From: a virus
Direction: 5' to 3' (one strand)
IMG/VR virus record: IMGVR_UViG_3300042691_027378
Coordinates: 1-35,359 of that record
Length of the DNA: 35,359 bases
Under the pieces are notes generated by a model. The model did not search any database, was not told the DNA's origin, and saw only the letters and a list, made by a program, of their open reading frames with translations. Positions 1 through 8,233 of this stretch are shown here, in pieces (position 1 is the stretch's first letter; each line of letters opens with the position of its first letter). The position numbers were made by a program, and so were the translations under genes.

Positions 1-540
1 TTTTACAAATAAAAACATAGTGATGCGCCAGCCATCTGTATGGTTCCATCCCGAGTGCGGAACTTGACCATTAAATATGATTGCCTCACCTACTTTGTTA
101 CCTGTGACCTGACCGTCAATTTCTAGTGCTAATAGACTAGGATCTTCACTGGGTATAAACACACCTACAACAATATTGTAAATTGAAGTTTCGGCATAGG
201 GTGGAAGATCATCGCTGTCAACATGATCGGGGATAGTAGAGTTAGGTCCTATAAAATTAAATAATGCTCGTTCAACACCCTGCATGTTTTGTAGATATTC
301 TACAACTGGTGCAAATTTGTCTTTAACAATTTCATTGATATGATCATTAGTTCCTACTTGATCATATATGTGTAAGACAAACCAATTAACATCATCTCGC
401 TGTTCTTGATCTTTTAAATCAATAACTTGATCTCTTAACTCAAACCAAGAATTAGCATCATTGTTAAAACATTCTCTAGCAATATCAGCTAGAGTTTTAA
501 TTTTATGATGATCTTTGTATTTTGTATTTTCAATTATCAT
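1..540 (-). CDS. Aspartyl/asparaginyl beta-hydroxylase-like 2OG-Fe(II) oxygenase, C-terminus cut by the window edge
   Basis: The frame opens at an ATG at 540 and runs 180 codons to base 1 without a stop, so the 3' end lies outside the window. The protein shows the double-stranded beta-helix signature of 2-oxoglutarate/Fe(II) dioxygenases: H106-V-D108 (in IPDHVDSDD), the distal iron ligand H162 in VPHSGWNH, and R172 ten residues later, the usual 2OG-carboxylate ligand. The spacing H-x3-N-x5-R is shared with many other oxygenases in this window. The start codon overlaps the stop of the upstream glycosyltransferase-like gene (ATGA, 537-540), so it is the last visible gene of the minus-strand unit that begins at 5322. 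Family members hydroxylate protein or small-molecule substrates. The substrate here is unknown. Confidence 0.8.
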   Translation of the reverse strand, partial: MIIENTKYKDHHKIKTLADIARECFNNDANSWFELRDQVIDLKDQEQRDDVNWFVLHIYDQVGTNDHINEIVKDKFAPVVEYLQNMQGVERALFNFIGPNSTIPDHVDSDDLPPYAETSIYNIVVGVFIPSEDPSLLALEIDGQVTGNKVGEAIIFNGQVPHSGWNHTDGWRITMFLFVK

Positions 541-1712
541 GGTACTCTAAATAAATGTGTGAATCCCTTTTGCCTAAACCATTTTTTAATATCAGCCTCT
601 GGTATGAGGAAGTCATGTTTAAGACGATCTAACATTATTTCATTTTCGTCAACAATCTGCATAAATCTTAAAAAATTATGATCTATATCTTTTTGTATGC
701 TTCTTTGATTTTCTCTTGCATGGTCTAGGAAATATACCGTGCCTGAAACTACAGCATCCATTCTAGCATCATAGTTATCAATGTAAGCATACCCAGGATT
801 ACTCAAATATTTATCTACTGTTTTTAAGCCACGGTCTTGAAGATAATTATATCTATCTACACTATCAGCTAGAATAATAGGATGTCTATTAACCACAGCT
901 CTCCAAGTTTTTTCAGTAAGGAATTTACTGTCAGTGGCGGGATAGTAAACGTGACCTTCTGATATAATACTTAAACTAGTATTCCAAAATATATTTGGAT
1001 CCATCCAATTTGGGTCTTTAATAAACTCTTGTTCGTTGATCGAACCTTCTGCCCAGTCTTTGCCCGTAAGCCTACTGTACTCTTTAGCATCCTTGTATAA
1101 GTTATCAACAGATTGATCACAAAAATTAATAAAATGATCGTACTCTGCATCGGAGTATCTTTTTAAATAATCTCTACACCAAGTTTTGTCTTCATCTGTC
1201 CATGGCGGAAAGAAACTCCATGCTCCTCTTGATAAAACTTTTTTATCGTATAGTTTACTTAACAGTCCTATTCTATTTGGCCTTGATGGAACTCCTGTAA
1301 GGAACAAGAATCTTCCGGCTGCAGAGTTCCATGGCAGCGTTTGATCTAATCGATCTTTATAGCTTTCCCAAACACAGCCTACACTATAATCCCAAAATAA
1401 AATTTGATAACCTAAATTTCTTTTGTTTAATTCTCTTTGATATTGTTCGCAGATTCCTGCTATAAGGTATAGTTTTTTTACACCCTTTGATCTAGCATAT
1501 TGTTCTACTCTGCCCAACAGCGAATAAAAGTCTTCGTTGTTTTTATATAAGAAGCCCTCACAGAGCAATAGACCAAATATACTATCAACAGGCGCTGCAC
1601 GGTCTATGTCTTTGTAAATTAATTCTTCTAGTGTAGCATAAATTTTATTTTGATCTTGCGTTTCGTCGTTAGTATACCACAGTTCAAAATTAATTAGTTC
1701 TGCTTTTTTCAT
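537..1712 (-). CDS. Phage glycosyltransferase-like protein (GT10-like C-terminal motif)
   Basis: 391 residues. Residues about 136-160 contain FLTGVPSRPNRIGLLSKLYD, a segment typical of uncharacterised marine-phage glycosyltransferase-like proteins. Residues 264-281 read FLTEKTWRAVVNRHPIIL, followed by a YLQDRGLKT segment, which resembles the donor-binding tail of GT10-type fucosyltransferases (TEKxxxA...P-hydrophobic, then a 'Y-L-x-x-x-G' loop). The same pattern occurs in the 445-residue protein at 5364-6701, so the two are probably distant paralogs. It overlaps both neighbours by 4 nt, giving translational coupling with two 2OG-oxygenase genes. A role in transferring a sugar is inferred from this C-terminal motif only. 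Donor and acceptor are unknown, and no membrane segment or signal peptide is evident. Confidence 0.55.
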   Translation of the reverse strand: MKKAELINFELWYTNDETQDQNKIYATLEELIYKDIDRAAPVDSIFGLLLCEGFLYKNNEDFYSLLGRVEQYARSKGVKKLYLIAGICEQYQRELNKRNLGYQILFWDYSVGCVWESYKDRLDQTLPWNSAAGRFLFLTGVPSRPNRIGLLSKLYDKKVLSRGAWSFFPPWTDEDKTWCRDYLKRYSDAEYDHFINFCDQSVDNLYKDAKEYSRLTGKDWAEGSINEQEFIKDPNWMDPNIFWNTSLSIISEGHVYYPATDSKFLTEKTWRAVVNRHPIILADSVDRYNYLQDRGLKTVDKYLSNPGYAYIDNYDARMDAVVSGTVYFLDHARENQRSIQKDIDHNFLRFMQIVDENEIMLDRLKHDFLIPEADIKKWFRQKGFTHLFRVP

Positions 1713-2212
1713 TCTATATACCCTGTTATTTGTAAAGTATAACGATCTACATGTCCTAGGTTAGCAGCCATGTGCGGAGTCTTACCAGTCCAAAAGAACC
1801 AATCCCCTGCCCGCCATTTTATGTGACTGTCATTGGCAACTTCTGAAATATGTCCAGGAGACCAATCTTCTAAAAATACTATTATCCTACAAACATCTGA
1901 GATTGTAAGAGAAGGATTAGTTTTAAGAAAGTAAGCATATTGATCCGAATGATAAGGCAGTATCATTCCAGGCAACATTTTTTGTATTGCAAACAGAGGC
2001 GATCTTATCCTAAAGAAACATTTTTTAAAATATTCTTCTTTATCTAGATCGATGCCTTTGTGTATGTGTGCTATTATTGATTCGTGCTTGTATCTATCGT
2101 AATCTTGATTATCTACAAACTGAAATCCTGTAAGAGGAGCGTAATGAGCTTCGTAGGCTAAATCTCTATGCCAATTGTTAAATTGACTTAACTCTACGTT
2201 GCCCTGTATCAT
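1709..2212 (-). CDS. Small 2OG-Fe(II) oxygenase (H-x3-N-x5-R type)
   Basis: 167 residues. The iron site is visible as H88-S-D90 in LPYHSDQY and distal H147 in TPHMAANLGHVDR, with N151 and R157 at the conserved +4 and +10 positions after the distal histidine. The C-terminus ends in the strand LQITGYIE, closely matching the ends of the proteins at 13325-13822 and 6694-7293, which marks them as one paralogous family. It overlaps its neighbours by 4 nt on each side. The oxygenase call is firm from the motifs. The substrate is not known, but the setting between a glycosyltransferase-like protein and a sporadic-carbohydrate-cluster fusion suggests sugar- or surface-related chemistry. Confidence 0.78.
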   Translation of the reverse strand: MIQGNVELSQFNNWHRDLAYEAHYAPLTGFQFVDNQDYDRYKHESIIAHIHKGIDLDKEEYFKKCFFRIRSPLFAIQKMLPGMILPYHSDQYAYFLKTNPSLTISDVCRIIVFLEDWSPGHISEVANDSHIKWRAGDWFFWTGKTPHMAANLGHVDRYTLQITGYIE

Positions 2213-3342
2213 TCACTCCAACCTTCTTCCCAGACTTGAGGACCTTTCTTTGGTACAGCAAAATTAAGATACATTTCAACTTTTTCTAAATCATCTTTTG
2301 ATTTAAGACTTACTAGCTCGTTGGCAAAATGTAATTCAACACCGTTGTCTAATGCTATTTGTAATAATTCACTGCGTCTTACTGGATCATCTGTAAGGCT
2401 GTACATACTACAGAGAACAATACCATCAGGTCTTTCTTTAATGTAGTGTTCTAATGCTGGTTGCCAATCCATGTGTTCATTTTCAAATTCGTAACTGGTA
2501 TAGGCAATCTTATTCTTTTGACAGTAGGGTTCTATAATAGCACGTTGCATAGGCAAAGGAATGTCTTTGCTAAACTTACTATTCCATCCTGCGTAGGTAA
2601 TAAAGCTTTTGCCTGTGTAGTCCATAGTCTGTGCAACTTCATGGTCGCCAGGCAGACGCATGAATCCGCCAGGGAGTCTACGACCCCACTCTTCACCTTC
2701 TAACAAAATACGCATGTCAAGACTTACTCTAGTATAGCCTTCTTCGTTGTTTACATTACCGTGTAGATGTTCTTGAAAGAACAAATGACTTTGTCCTGGC
2801 TTTAATGTTACTGGCCAAGCGTGTTTTAAACATTCATCTTCGAACTTCTCTAGACTCCATTTCTCTGCTAGTACACGTTTAGTAATTTCTCTGCTTATGT
2901 CGAGATCCATTATCCACATAGTATTAGTACCGCGAGCTTCTGTAAACGGAGTCCATATAGTTCTACAGCCTCGGCCATTGCCTACAAAGATACCTTGATG
3001 GAATTGCAATCTACGACCAACTTTAGCCTGCTGGGGAATAACTACTCGCAAAGTGCCTTGACGTTGAATTAAAAATCTTCTATTATCAACTCTAGATGGA
3101 ACATATTCCTGTACAAACTTATCAAACAGTTCCATAAAATCTTTTCTACTGCAAGCATTCTGTACATGTTGACTCATTTTTACTATTTCTGAAGGTGTTA
3201 ATACTTCGTGAATAGTTTCTAATTCTTTTACTTTAGGAGCAACTTCCTGGACAACACTCAGCGCCCAAGCAGGCCAATTATATTTTTCAAGATCGTACTC
3301 TAAAGTATTGTTGTTCCAATGCTCGTGTATCTTGCTTAACAT
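2209..3342 (-). CDS. Fusion of sporadic carbohydrate cluster 2OG-oxygenase domain and LIC12192-like domain
   Basis: 377 residues with two parts. Residues about 85-232 resemble the 'sporadic carbohydrate cluster 2OG-Fe(II) oxygenase' family: FHQG at 114-117, IWTPFTEARGTNTMWIMD at 129-146, and HLHGNVNNEEGYTRVSLDMR at 192-211 with distal H194 and R205. Residues about 241-362 resemble the LIC12192 family (YITxxGW, VxxAIIEPYC-like helix, RPDGIVLCSMYSL at 304-316, ELHFANE at 336-342). As I know these families they are usually separate neighbouring genes, so the fusion is unusual. The proximal metal motif reads H115-Q-G117, where the relatives I recall have H-x-D, so the carboxylate ligand appears to be missing. 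The start has a good ribosome site (AGGAAAGG) just upstream. It lies 14 nt downstream of the amidinotransferase gene. Confidence 0.72.
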   Translation of the reverse strand: MLSKIHEHWNNNTLEYDLEKYNWPAWALSVVQEVAPKVKELETIHEVLTPSEIVKMSQHVQNACSRKDFMELFDKFVQEYVPSRVDNRRFLIQRQGTLRVVIPQQAKVGRRLQFHQGIFVGNGRGCRTIWTPFTEARGTNTMWIMDLDISREITKRVLAEKWSLEKFEDECLKHAWPVTLKPGQSHLFFQEHLHGNVNNEEGYTRVSLDMRILLEGEEWGRRLPGGFMRLPGDHEVAQTMDYTGKSFITYAGWNSKFSKDIPLPMQRAIIEPYCQKNKIAYTSYEFENEHMDWQPALEHYIKERPDGIVLCSMYSLTDDPVRRSELLQIALDNGVELHFANELVSLKSKDDLEKVEMYLNFAVPKKGPQVWEEGWSE

Positions 3343-3356
3343 ATCCTTTCCTCTTA

Positions 3357-4412
3357 TTAAAAATAACTTTCTAATGTTCCTTTACGTTTAACATCTAATG
3401 TCTGGCAATGGAATCCACCACTCATTGTTCTAGCCTGGCGGCAAGGTAATCCAATAGTATCAATTCCGTACTTCTTTAGTTCTTTCATCATAGGACCTTG
3501 ATTCTCATCTATGATTACTAAATTTTGATTTACACTTAACATGTTCATGCCAATCCACGGACTGCAAGGAGGAATACCTCCAGGCAAGTTAGCCGGAGGA
3601 GTGACCATCATCTCAGGAGTAACCCAAATCTTATCCCAGTCTTTAAAAATTTGTGGGTAATGGTCAGGGCGAAGTCTGGCAGCGTTAAAGGCTACTAATC
3701 CTGGACGCAAAGGTATAACAGTTGAATCAAAGTGTGCAAAGAAATAGAACCCTTCTGCTAGATGTAATTTGTAACCTCTAGGCTCTAATATACTCTTAAG
3801 CCACTTGTATCCCCAAAGTGTTCCGCTGTTAGAAACTTGATACAATAGATCTCTACCTAGTCGTACAATATTAGGAGCTTCAAATACTATTTCCTTATCT
3901 AATGTAGTAGGAGATTTTAAATCTGCTGTTTGATATAGATCATCAAGCAGAATTGGTTTAGGACCGTTGATCCATTCTACGCCTTCTTCTACTTGCTGAT
4001 AGAGATAATCGTAATAGGCTCGGGTTTCGTACTGTCTAGCTCGCATTGGGCTAGGAGTTTCAACAATGATATTGTCTAATGGCAATAGCAAGTCTCTAGG
4101 GCAGAATGTATACCAGCCTGTAGTAGTCCAGTCAGGACTTGAAAACTCTTTACGATGATCAACGCTGATAGGTCTATGAACTTTTACACCTAGACTTTTA
4201 AGTGTGTCTGCTAGGATTTGCAAGTCTTCATTACACTCATCAATAATACGTTGTTCGTGTGGGCCTTGAAGATGTTTTAGTTCTTCAAGACTGTATTCAG
4301 CATAGCTAAATGCCTGCACACTTTTATTCATAGTAGGCAATACAGAGTTGTCTGCTGTACCTACAATAATCTCTTCTAATTGATCCCAATCATTATGTGA
4401 ACTAACTGCCAT
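3357..4412 (-). CDS. Glycine amidinotransferase-like protein (AGAT/StrB1 family)
   Basis: 351 residues, full length for the family, which moves an amidino group from arginine to an amine acceptor (glycine in creatine-type synthesis, aminocyclitols in streptomycin-type synthesis). The catalytic histidine region AHFDSTVIPLRPG places H227 and D229, and the nucleophile is C336 in GGFHCQTLDVKRKGT near the C-terminus. These positions match the spacing of the Asp-His-Cys triad known from StrB1. The triad Asp position appears to be N181 (EAPNIVRLGRD), which I recall in several marine relatives. An AAGGAT ribosome site lies upstream of the ATG, and the gene overlaps the PLP-enzyme gene by 11 nt. The acceptor is unknown. 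With a PLP enzyme and carbohydrate-cluster domains adjacent, an amino-sugar or small amino compound is plausible. Confidence 0.85.
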   Translation of the reverse strand: MAVSSHNDWDQLEEIIVGTADNSVLPTMNKSVQAFSYAEYSLEELKHLQGPHEQRIIDECNEDLQILADTLKSLGVKVHRPISVDHRKEFSSPDWTTTGWYTFCPRDLLLPLDNIIVETPSPMRARQYETRAYYDYLYQQVEEGVEWINGPKPILLDDLYQTADLKSPTTLDKEIVFEAPNIVRLGRDLLYQVSNSGTLWGYKWLKSILEPRGYKLHLAEGFYFFAHFDSTVIPLRPGLVAFNAARLRPDHYPQIFKDWDKIWVTPEMMVTPPANLPGGIPPCSPWIGMNMLSVNQNLVIIDENQGPMMKELKKYGIDTIGLPCRQARTMSGGFHCQTLDVKRKGTLESYF

Positions 4413-5322
4413 TTTTTATCCTTTGTAATTCTTCTTTAAATTCATCTGTTGTTAAATGTAAGTAACGATGTAGACCTAGTCTGTTCTTATCGCCACCTCT
4501 ACTATAAGCTTTCCACTCTTCTCCACCAAGACCAAACAAAATAGTTTGACTAGGCTCAACTTCTAAAATATTACAAAACTCAATCTGTTGATTCCTGTAT
4601 TTGTTTACAATGTAATCAGAGTCGTATAATTTTAAAAATTCTAATCCTAATCTTGCACCAATCCTATTAGTATAGTTACTTTTGTTATAGACAAACAATA
4701 CATCGTCATCGTCTACTCTTGTAAAACGCATACCAACTCTTGCATGAGCTAGCGGAAAAATCTTACTTAACCCAAAAGTAATGTCAGTTATACATTTATA
4801 GGAAAAATCAAAATCAATTCCGTGACTTACAGAGTAGTACGCACAGTCTACTAATACAGGAACATTAAGTTCTTCACAGACTTTAAGTAAGGTATCGTGA
4901 CTAACATGTTTGTTTCCAGTATCACTAAACGGTAGACTTATCACTACTGCGTCATTGGCTTCTATATCTAGATCTTCAATGAACTTCCAATTAGGCCAGC
5001 TGTTGCGCCAGGCCAATTGATGATACATATATTCTGATCTAAAACATCTAAATCTTCTAGTGTTATTTTTAATATAGAATTTGTCAAATGCTTCACTGGT
5101 GCCCTGCGAAAATACCACATGCGGGAATTCGTCTAGTGCTTTAATAGTGTGCAATTTGGATTCGGTGATCCATTTTTTATAGTAGTTACAGAAATCGTAT
5201 ACTACTTTTTCGTCAGCAAGTACGTCAGTTAACGATAGATTGATACTGTCCAATGTTTCCATTGTACAGGAATCTCGTAAGTAGGACGAATTGCCGAAAG
5301 GAAGTTGATATCTTGTGCTCAT
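4402..5322 (-). CDS. PLP-dependent aminotransferase, fold type I, short form
   Basis: 306 residues. Visible cofactor-site features are GTSEA at 74-78 (phosphate-binding loop), D159 in LVDCAYYS (pyridine-nitrogen ligand), and K187 in FGLSKIFPLAHARVGMR, the expected Schiff-base lysine followed by R195. This is the class I/II aminotransferase order. It is about 80-100 residues shorter than typical members, mainly in the C-terminal small domain. It is the first gene of a minus-strand unit: a GCTAAATA late-promoter-like octamer sits 13 nt upstream of its ATG, in the 41-nt gap after 5364. It overlaps the amidinotransferase gene by 11 nt, suggesting the two act in sequence on one amino compound (inference). 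Substrates are unknown, and a lyase or decarboxylase role cannot be excluded. Confidence 0.75.
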   Translation of the reverse strand: MSTRYQLPFGNSSYLRDSCTMETLDSINLSLTDVLADEKVVYDFCNYYKKWITESKLHTIKALDEFPHVVFSQGTSEAFDKFYIKNNTRRFRCFRSEYMYHQLAWRNSWPNWKFIEDLDIEANDAVVISLPFSDTGNKHVSHDTLLKVCEELNVPVLVDCAYYSVSHGIDFDFSYKCITDITFGLSKIFPLAHARVGMRFTRVDDDDVLFVYNKSNYTNRIGARLGLEFLKLYDSDYIVNKYRNQQIEFCNILEVEPSQTILFGLGGEEWKAYSRGGDKNRLGLHRYLHLTTDEFKEELQRIKNGS

Positions 5323-5335
5323 AGTTTACCCCGAG

Positions 5336-5343
5336 TATTTAGC
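5336..5343 (-). promoter_or_regulatory. T4-late-like promoter element GCTAAATA
   Basis: Read on the minus strand, the octamer is GCTAAATA, 13 nt before the ATG at 5322. It lies in the only sizeable gap (5323-5363) within the minus-strand block and matches the element found at the other operon starts in this window. The match to the T4 late element (TATAAATA) is 6 of 8. Confidence 0.45.
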
Positions 5344-5363
5344 GGGTACTTTCTATGGCAACC

Positions 5364-6701
5364 TCAATTTACGATTTGCATAGTACCAAGATTAGCCACT
5401 TGGTAAAAATTGTGTTCAATTATTGGCTTCATTTGATTATATAAGTTCTGCATCTGTTCGAGTGATAGTTTATCTAAATCTTCTATAAGTTTAAGAACAG
5501 CCAAAAGACGTTGTTCATGATCCTCAATTTGATCGTAGCTTTCGTCCCAAAAATCGCTAAATGTTTTAAAACCTAATTTTTGTAAGTATTCTAAACTGTG
5601 CGGGCCTGCTACTAGAATAAAAGGTCTACCAGATTTGATTGCGTTAACTGTTTTCTCTCCTACTACAGCTGATGGTCTAAAAAATTCTGATTCAGAAATT
5701 ACTGAACAAAATGCTTCTGCATATTTTTCTATAGGAATATCTAGACCCATTGGACAAAAATGCAAATTATCAAACTCGTAGTTAGGTATACTGTTTCTTC
5801 CTCTGTAAACTTCTGTAATATCAAATGTAAGATCTACAACTAACGGGGAATTATTTTCAATATATTTGTTGCCTTCTTTTAATGCTTGCCAAATATCAGG
5901 ATTGGTATTTTGCCATTGGGTAATATCAAAGTATGTTTCGCATTTTTCTATAGGTAAAGAATATGCCCATGAACATGAAGCATTTCTAAAACAAAGAAAT
6001 GTTTGTACAATCTGTCTATAATTTGTATAACGCCATGCTAAAGAAATAAATTTTTTCTTTATTACTGTTGAACTAAAATAATTTGTCCAAGTTTCATTAT
6101 ACCCAAAACTATCTGTTGTCTCCCCAACTAGGGTCGGTAAGAAAAAGTTTTTTGTATAAATTTTAAATTTAGGATAATGGCGTTGAGCATATTTGCTATT
6201 GTTGTAATCAGTAACATAACAGGTTACATTGGTAAGATTATTATTATCTATAAGTGCATTAATACTGTCAAATTCAAAACATCTTAAATTATCTAAATTT
6301 TTAGGTGTACTAGGAAATTCGTAATCTATATTGTTATCTTCTATATCAAGATTAATATAAAGTTTCTTTGCTTCAGGACCTTGGTAGAATAACGAAACTT
6401 CGTAGATATAGATATCTAGTCCTTGTTGATTCAACATATTTCTAGTTTCGTCATCAAATATTAATTTTTCAAATTGAATTATATTTCCATCTACGTGAAC
6501 TAGCAAAATATTTCGTTTTTCTTGATATAATGAAGTTTTAGCAAACTGTGATTCAAAATAGTCAAAGAATGTATATTCGTAAGTAAGCTCTGTTCGTTCA
6601 AAGACAGAAAGGTCTTCTAAAATTATTTTTGAAACACCGTTAAATCTTTGATATACAATACCAAAAAATTTATTGTTATGTGTAGTTAAACTGCTAGACA
6701 T
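5364..6701 (-). CDS. Phage glycosyltransferase-like protein (GT10-like C-terminal motif)
   Basis: 445 residues. The C-terminal third (about 335-392) carries FFRPSAVVGEKTVNAIKSGR, then PFILVAGPHSLEYLQKLGFK and a TFSDFWDESYD segment. This is the arrangement seen at the donor-binding end of GT10-like glycosyltransferases in marine phages: E-K, a selectable Ala/Ser helix, 'PFIL', then 'LGFKTF'. A preceding segment KFISLAWRYTNYRQ (218-231) resembles the 'Fl.lnr..R.hR' motif of the same group. The N-terminal half is not recognised. It overlaps the oxygenase gene at 6694 by 8 nt and is the last gene of the unit starting at 9665. Together with 537-1712 it forms a paralogous pair. Sugar transfer is inferred, and no substrate can be given. 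Confidence 0.58.
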   Translation of the reverse strand: MSSSLTTHNNKFFGIVYQRFNGVSKIILEDLSVFERTELTYEYTFFDYFESQFAKTSLYQEKRNILLVHVDGNIIQFEKLIFDDETRNMLNQQGLDIYIYEVSLFYQGPEAKKLYINLDIEDNNIDYEFPSTPKNLDNLRCFEFDSINALIDNNNLTNVTCYVTDYNNSKYAQRHYPKFKIYTKNFFLPTLVGETTDSFGYNETWTNYFSSTVIKKKFISLAWRYTNYRQIVQTFLCFRNASCSWAYSLPIEKCETYFDITQWQNTNPDIWQALKEGNKYIENNSPLVVDLTFDITEVYRGRNSIPNYEFDNLHFCPMGLDIPIEKYAEAFCSVISESEFFRPSAVVGEKTVNAIKSGRPFILVAGPHSLEYLQKLGFKTFSDFWDESYDQIEDHEQRLLAVLKLIEDLDKLSLEQMQNLYNQMKPIIEHNFYQVANLGTMQIVN

Positions 6702-7293
6702 CTAGATATGTTACTTGAAAGCAAACTAAATTTGAAAGACCAAAGTTTCCAGCACCGTGCCACATATCGCCCTGCCATGTGTAGACGTCTCCCTTTTTCC
6801 AATGGCCAAATACATGATCGCCTAGCTGTATAGTTTGACCAAAATTCCAATCATTGATCATAATAGCCGCACGTTTAACTTTACCGTAATCAGCCATATC
6901 TATATTTTGAAACTTAACAAATGCGGAAAAACTATCGTAGTGCCACATAAGGCAGCAGCCAGGTGTTAACTTTAAGAAAGTACAATGGTGTTTTGTATGT
7001 GCAAACTTATCTGCAAAACGTTTGATATCTCCTTGTAAATTCGGAGTTATGTCCATGTAGTGTCTAGTGCATTCTTTGGTTACACCGTGTTCAATATACA
7101 GATCTTCTAACGCTATCTTTTTTTCTGTAGAAAAAACTTCCCAAGCATCGTCTTTAGGAACTTCATCAATCATGAAAGTTTCTTTCCAATTAGCTCCTAA
7201 TTCGTTTTCAGTTACTGTAATATCAAAATGATATTTTTCATATTTTCCGTCACGCCAGTTAATAAAACTTTGTAATTGTTTTATATCACTCAT
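6694..7293 (-). CDS. 2OG-Fe(II) oxygenase-like protein lacking the usual 2OG-binding arginine
   Basis: 199 residues. The iron-site motif is H118-Y-D120 in MWHYDSF, and the distal histidine is H179 in DMWHGAGNFG, followed by N183 at +4. At +10, where its paralogs at 1709 and 13325 carry Arg, this protein has L189 (GLSNLVCFQVT). The C-terminal strand CFQVTYLDV still matches the family. It is coupled by an 8-nt overlap to the upstream radical SAM gene at 7286-8233, an arrangement repeated by 13325/13819. The loss of the Arg may mean that another residue anchors the cosubstrate or that the cosubstrate has changed. Confidence 0.72.
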   Translation of the reverse strand: MSDIKQLQSFINWRDGKYEKYHFDITVTENELGANWKETFMIDEVPKDDAWEVFSTEKKIALEDLYIEHGVTKECTRHYMDITPNLQGDIKRFADKFAHTKHHCTFLKLTPGCCLMWHYDSFSAFVKFQNIDMADYGKVKRAAIMINDWNFGQTIQLGDHVFGHWKKGDVYTWQGDMWHGAGNFGLSNLVCFQVTYLDV

Positions 7294-8233
7294 GTTCTGT
7301 TTCCTTAAGGTGATTTATTATATACTGTTTATTATCAATATCAACAAAATTTAAATGTTCTATCATCGCATTTTTATCATCAATTGATAAATTTTTTATA
7401 TCTAATCTTGGGGGATAGGTTAAAATGTTTGTAGTCCATGGATAAGAGTGTTCTTTGATCCAAGAACTTACATTAGACAAATCAAACCAATTATTAGTAT
7501 GTATTGTAGTGTGTATTGAAAATTTAAAGGAATTGACAGTAAGTTGATTTAAAAAATCTTCTATACTTTTCCAATTACTACCGGATCTCACGCGGTCATT
7601 GACTTCTTTATATCCATCAACACTTACAATAAATTCTACTAATTTAAATTGTTTTAACAAGTTTATTGTATCTGCACTTAAAAGAAAAGTTCCATTAGTA
7701 TTATAAGTTACTGAAACATTTTGTTTATTAACTATTTTTTGAAGGAACCTAATGTGCCTATTTGTCATTAGCGGCTCTCCTCCTAAAAATAAAACTTTGT
7801 TAACTGTTGGTGGAATTGTTTCTATCTCAGTGGTTGCTGTAATGTAAATTTTTTTTGGCTGTCCTGGATTATTCTTTTCAGCCCAAGAACTGCTAAACTC
7901 GTCAAAGCATCCGTCGCAGGTTAAATTACATATGTTGTCAAAACCTACTTCAAAGTATTCCAGTGCAACAGTATCACTTGTATACTCTGAATTAAAACGT
8001 TGACGTAGACTTTGCTTACCTAGGCTTTCTTCATAGTAGCATTTTTCGCAGCCTTTAATAGGAATCCCTTTAAAACTCATTTCTCTTAAATTTTGATACT
8101 CTGGTAAATTTAATACGTTGTTTAAATCTCCGTTAAATTTACCCACTGGTTCTTTGAAACGGCAACAGGGAAATATTCTATTATCTCCTCTTAAGTTTGT
8201 ATGTTTCCAAAAAGCAGCGCAGTATGAGTTCAT
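7286..8233 (-). CDS. Radical SAM protein with N-terminal Twitch-like Cys cluster
   Basis: 315 residues. An N-terminal cysteine-rich segment (C5 in MNSYCAAFW, C23-C24 in FPCC, C62 and C65 in GCEKCYYEE, then a QSLRQR tail) precedes the radical SAM core. The core 4Fe-4S motif is C102-x3-C106-x2-C109 (CNLTCDGC), with the SAM-binding GGEP at 151-154. Such proteins cleave S-adenosylmethionine to a 5'-deoxyadenosyl radical, and the extra Cys cluster probably holds an auxiliary cluster. Its start (MNSYC) and layout closely match the protein at 13819-14970. Each is followed by a small oxygenase, so the two gene pairs look like copies of one cassette. The substrate is unknown. Confidence 0.85.
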   Translation of the reverse strand: MNSYCAAFWKHTNLRGDNRIFPCCRFKEPVGKFNGDLNNVLNLPEYQNLREMSFKGIPIKGCEKCYYEESLGKQSLRQRFNSEYTSDTVALEYFEVGFDNICNLTCDGCFDEFSSSWAEKNNPGQPKKIYITATTEIETIPPTVNKVLFLGGEPLMTNRHIRFLQKIVNKQNVSVTYNTNGTFLLSADTINLLKQFKLVEFIVSVDGYKEVNDRVRSGSNWKSIEDFLNQLTVNSFKFSIHTTIHTNNWFDLSNVSSWIKEHSYPWTTNILTYPPRLDIKNLSIDDKNAMIEHLNFVDIDNKQYIINHLKETEHE

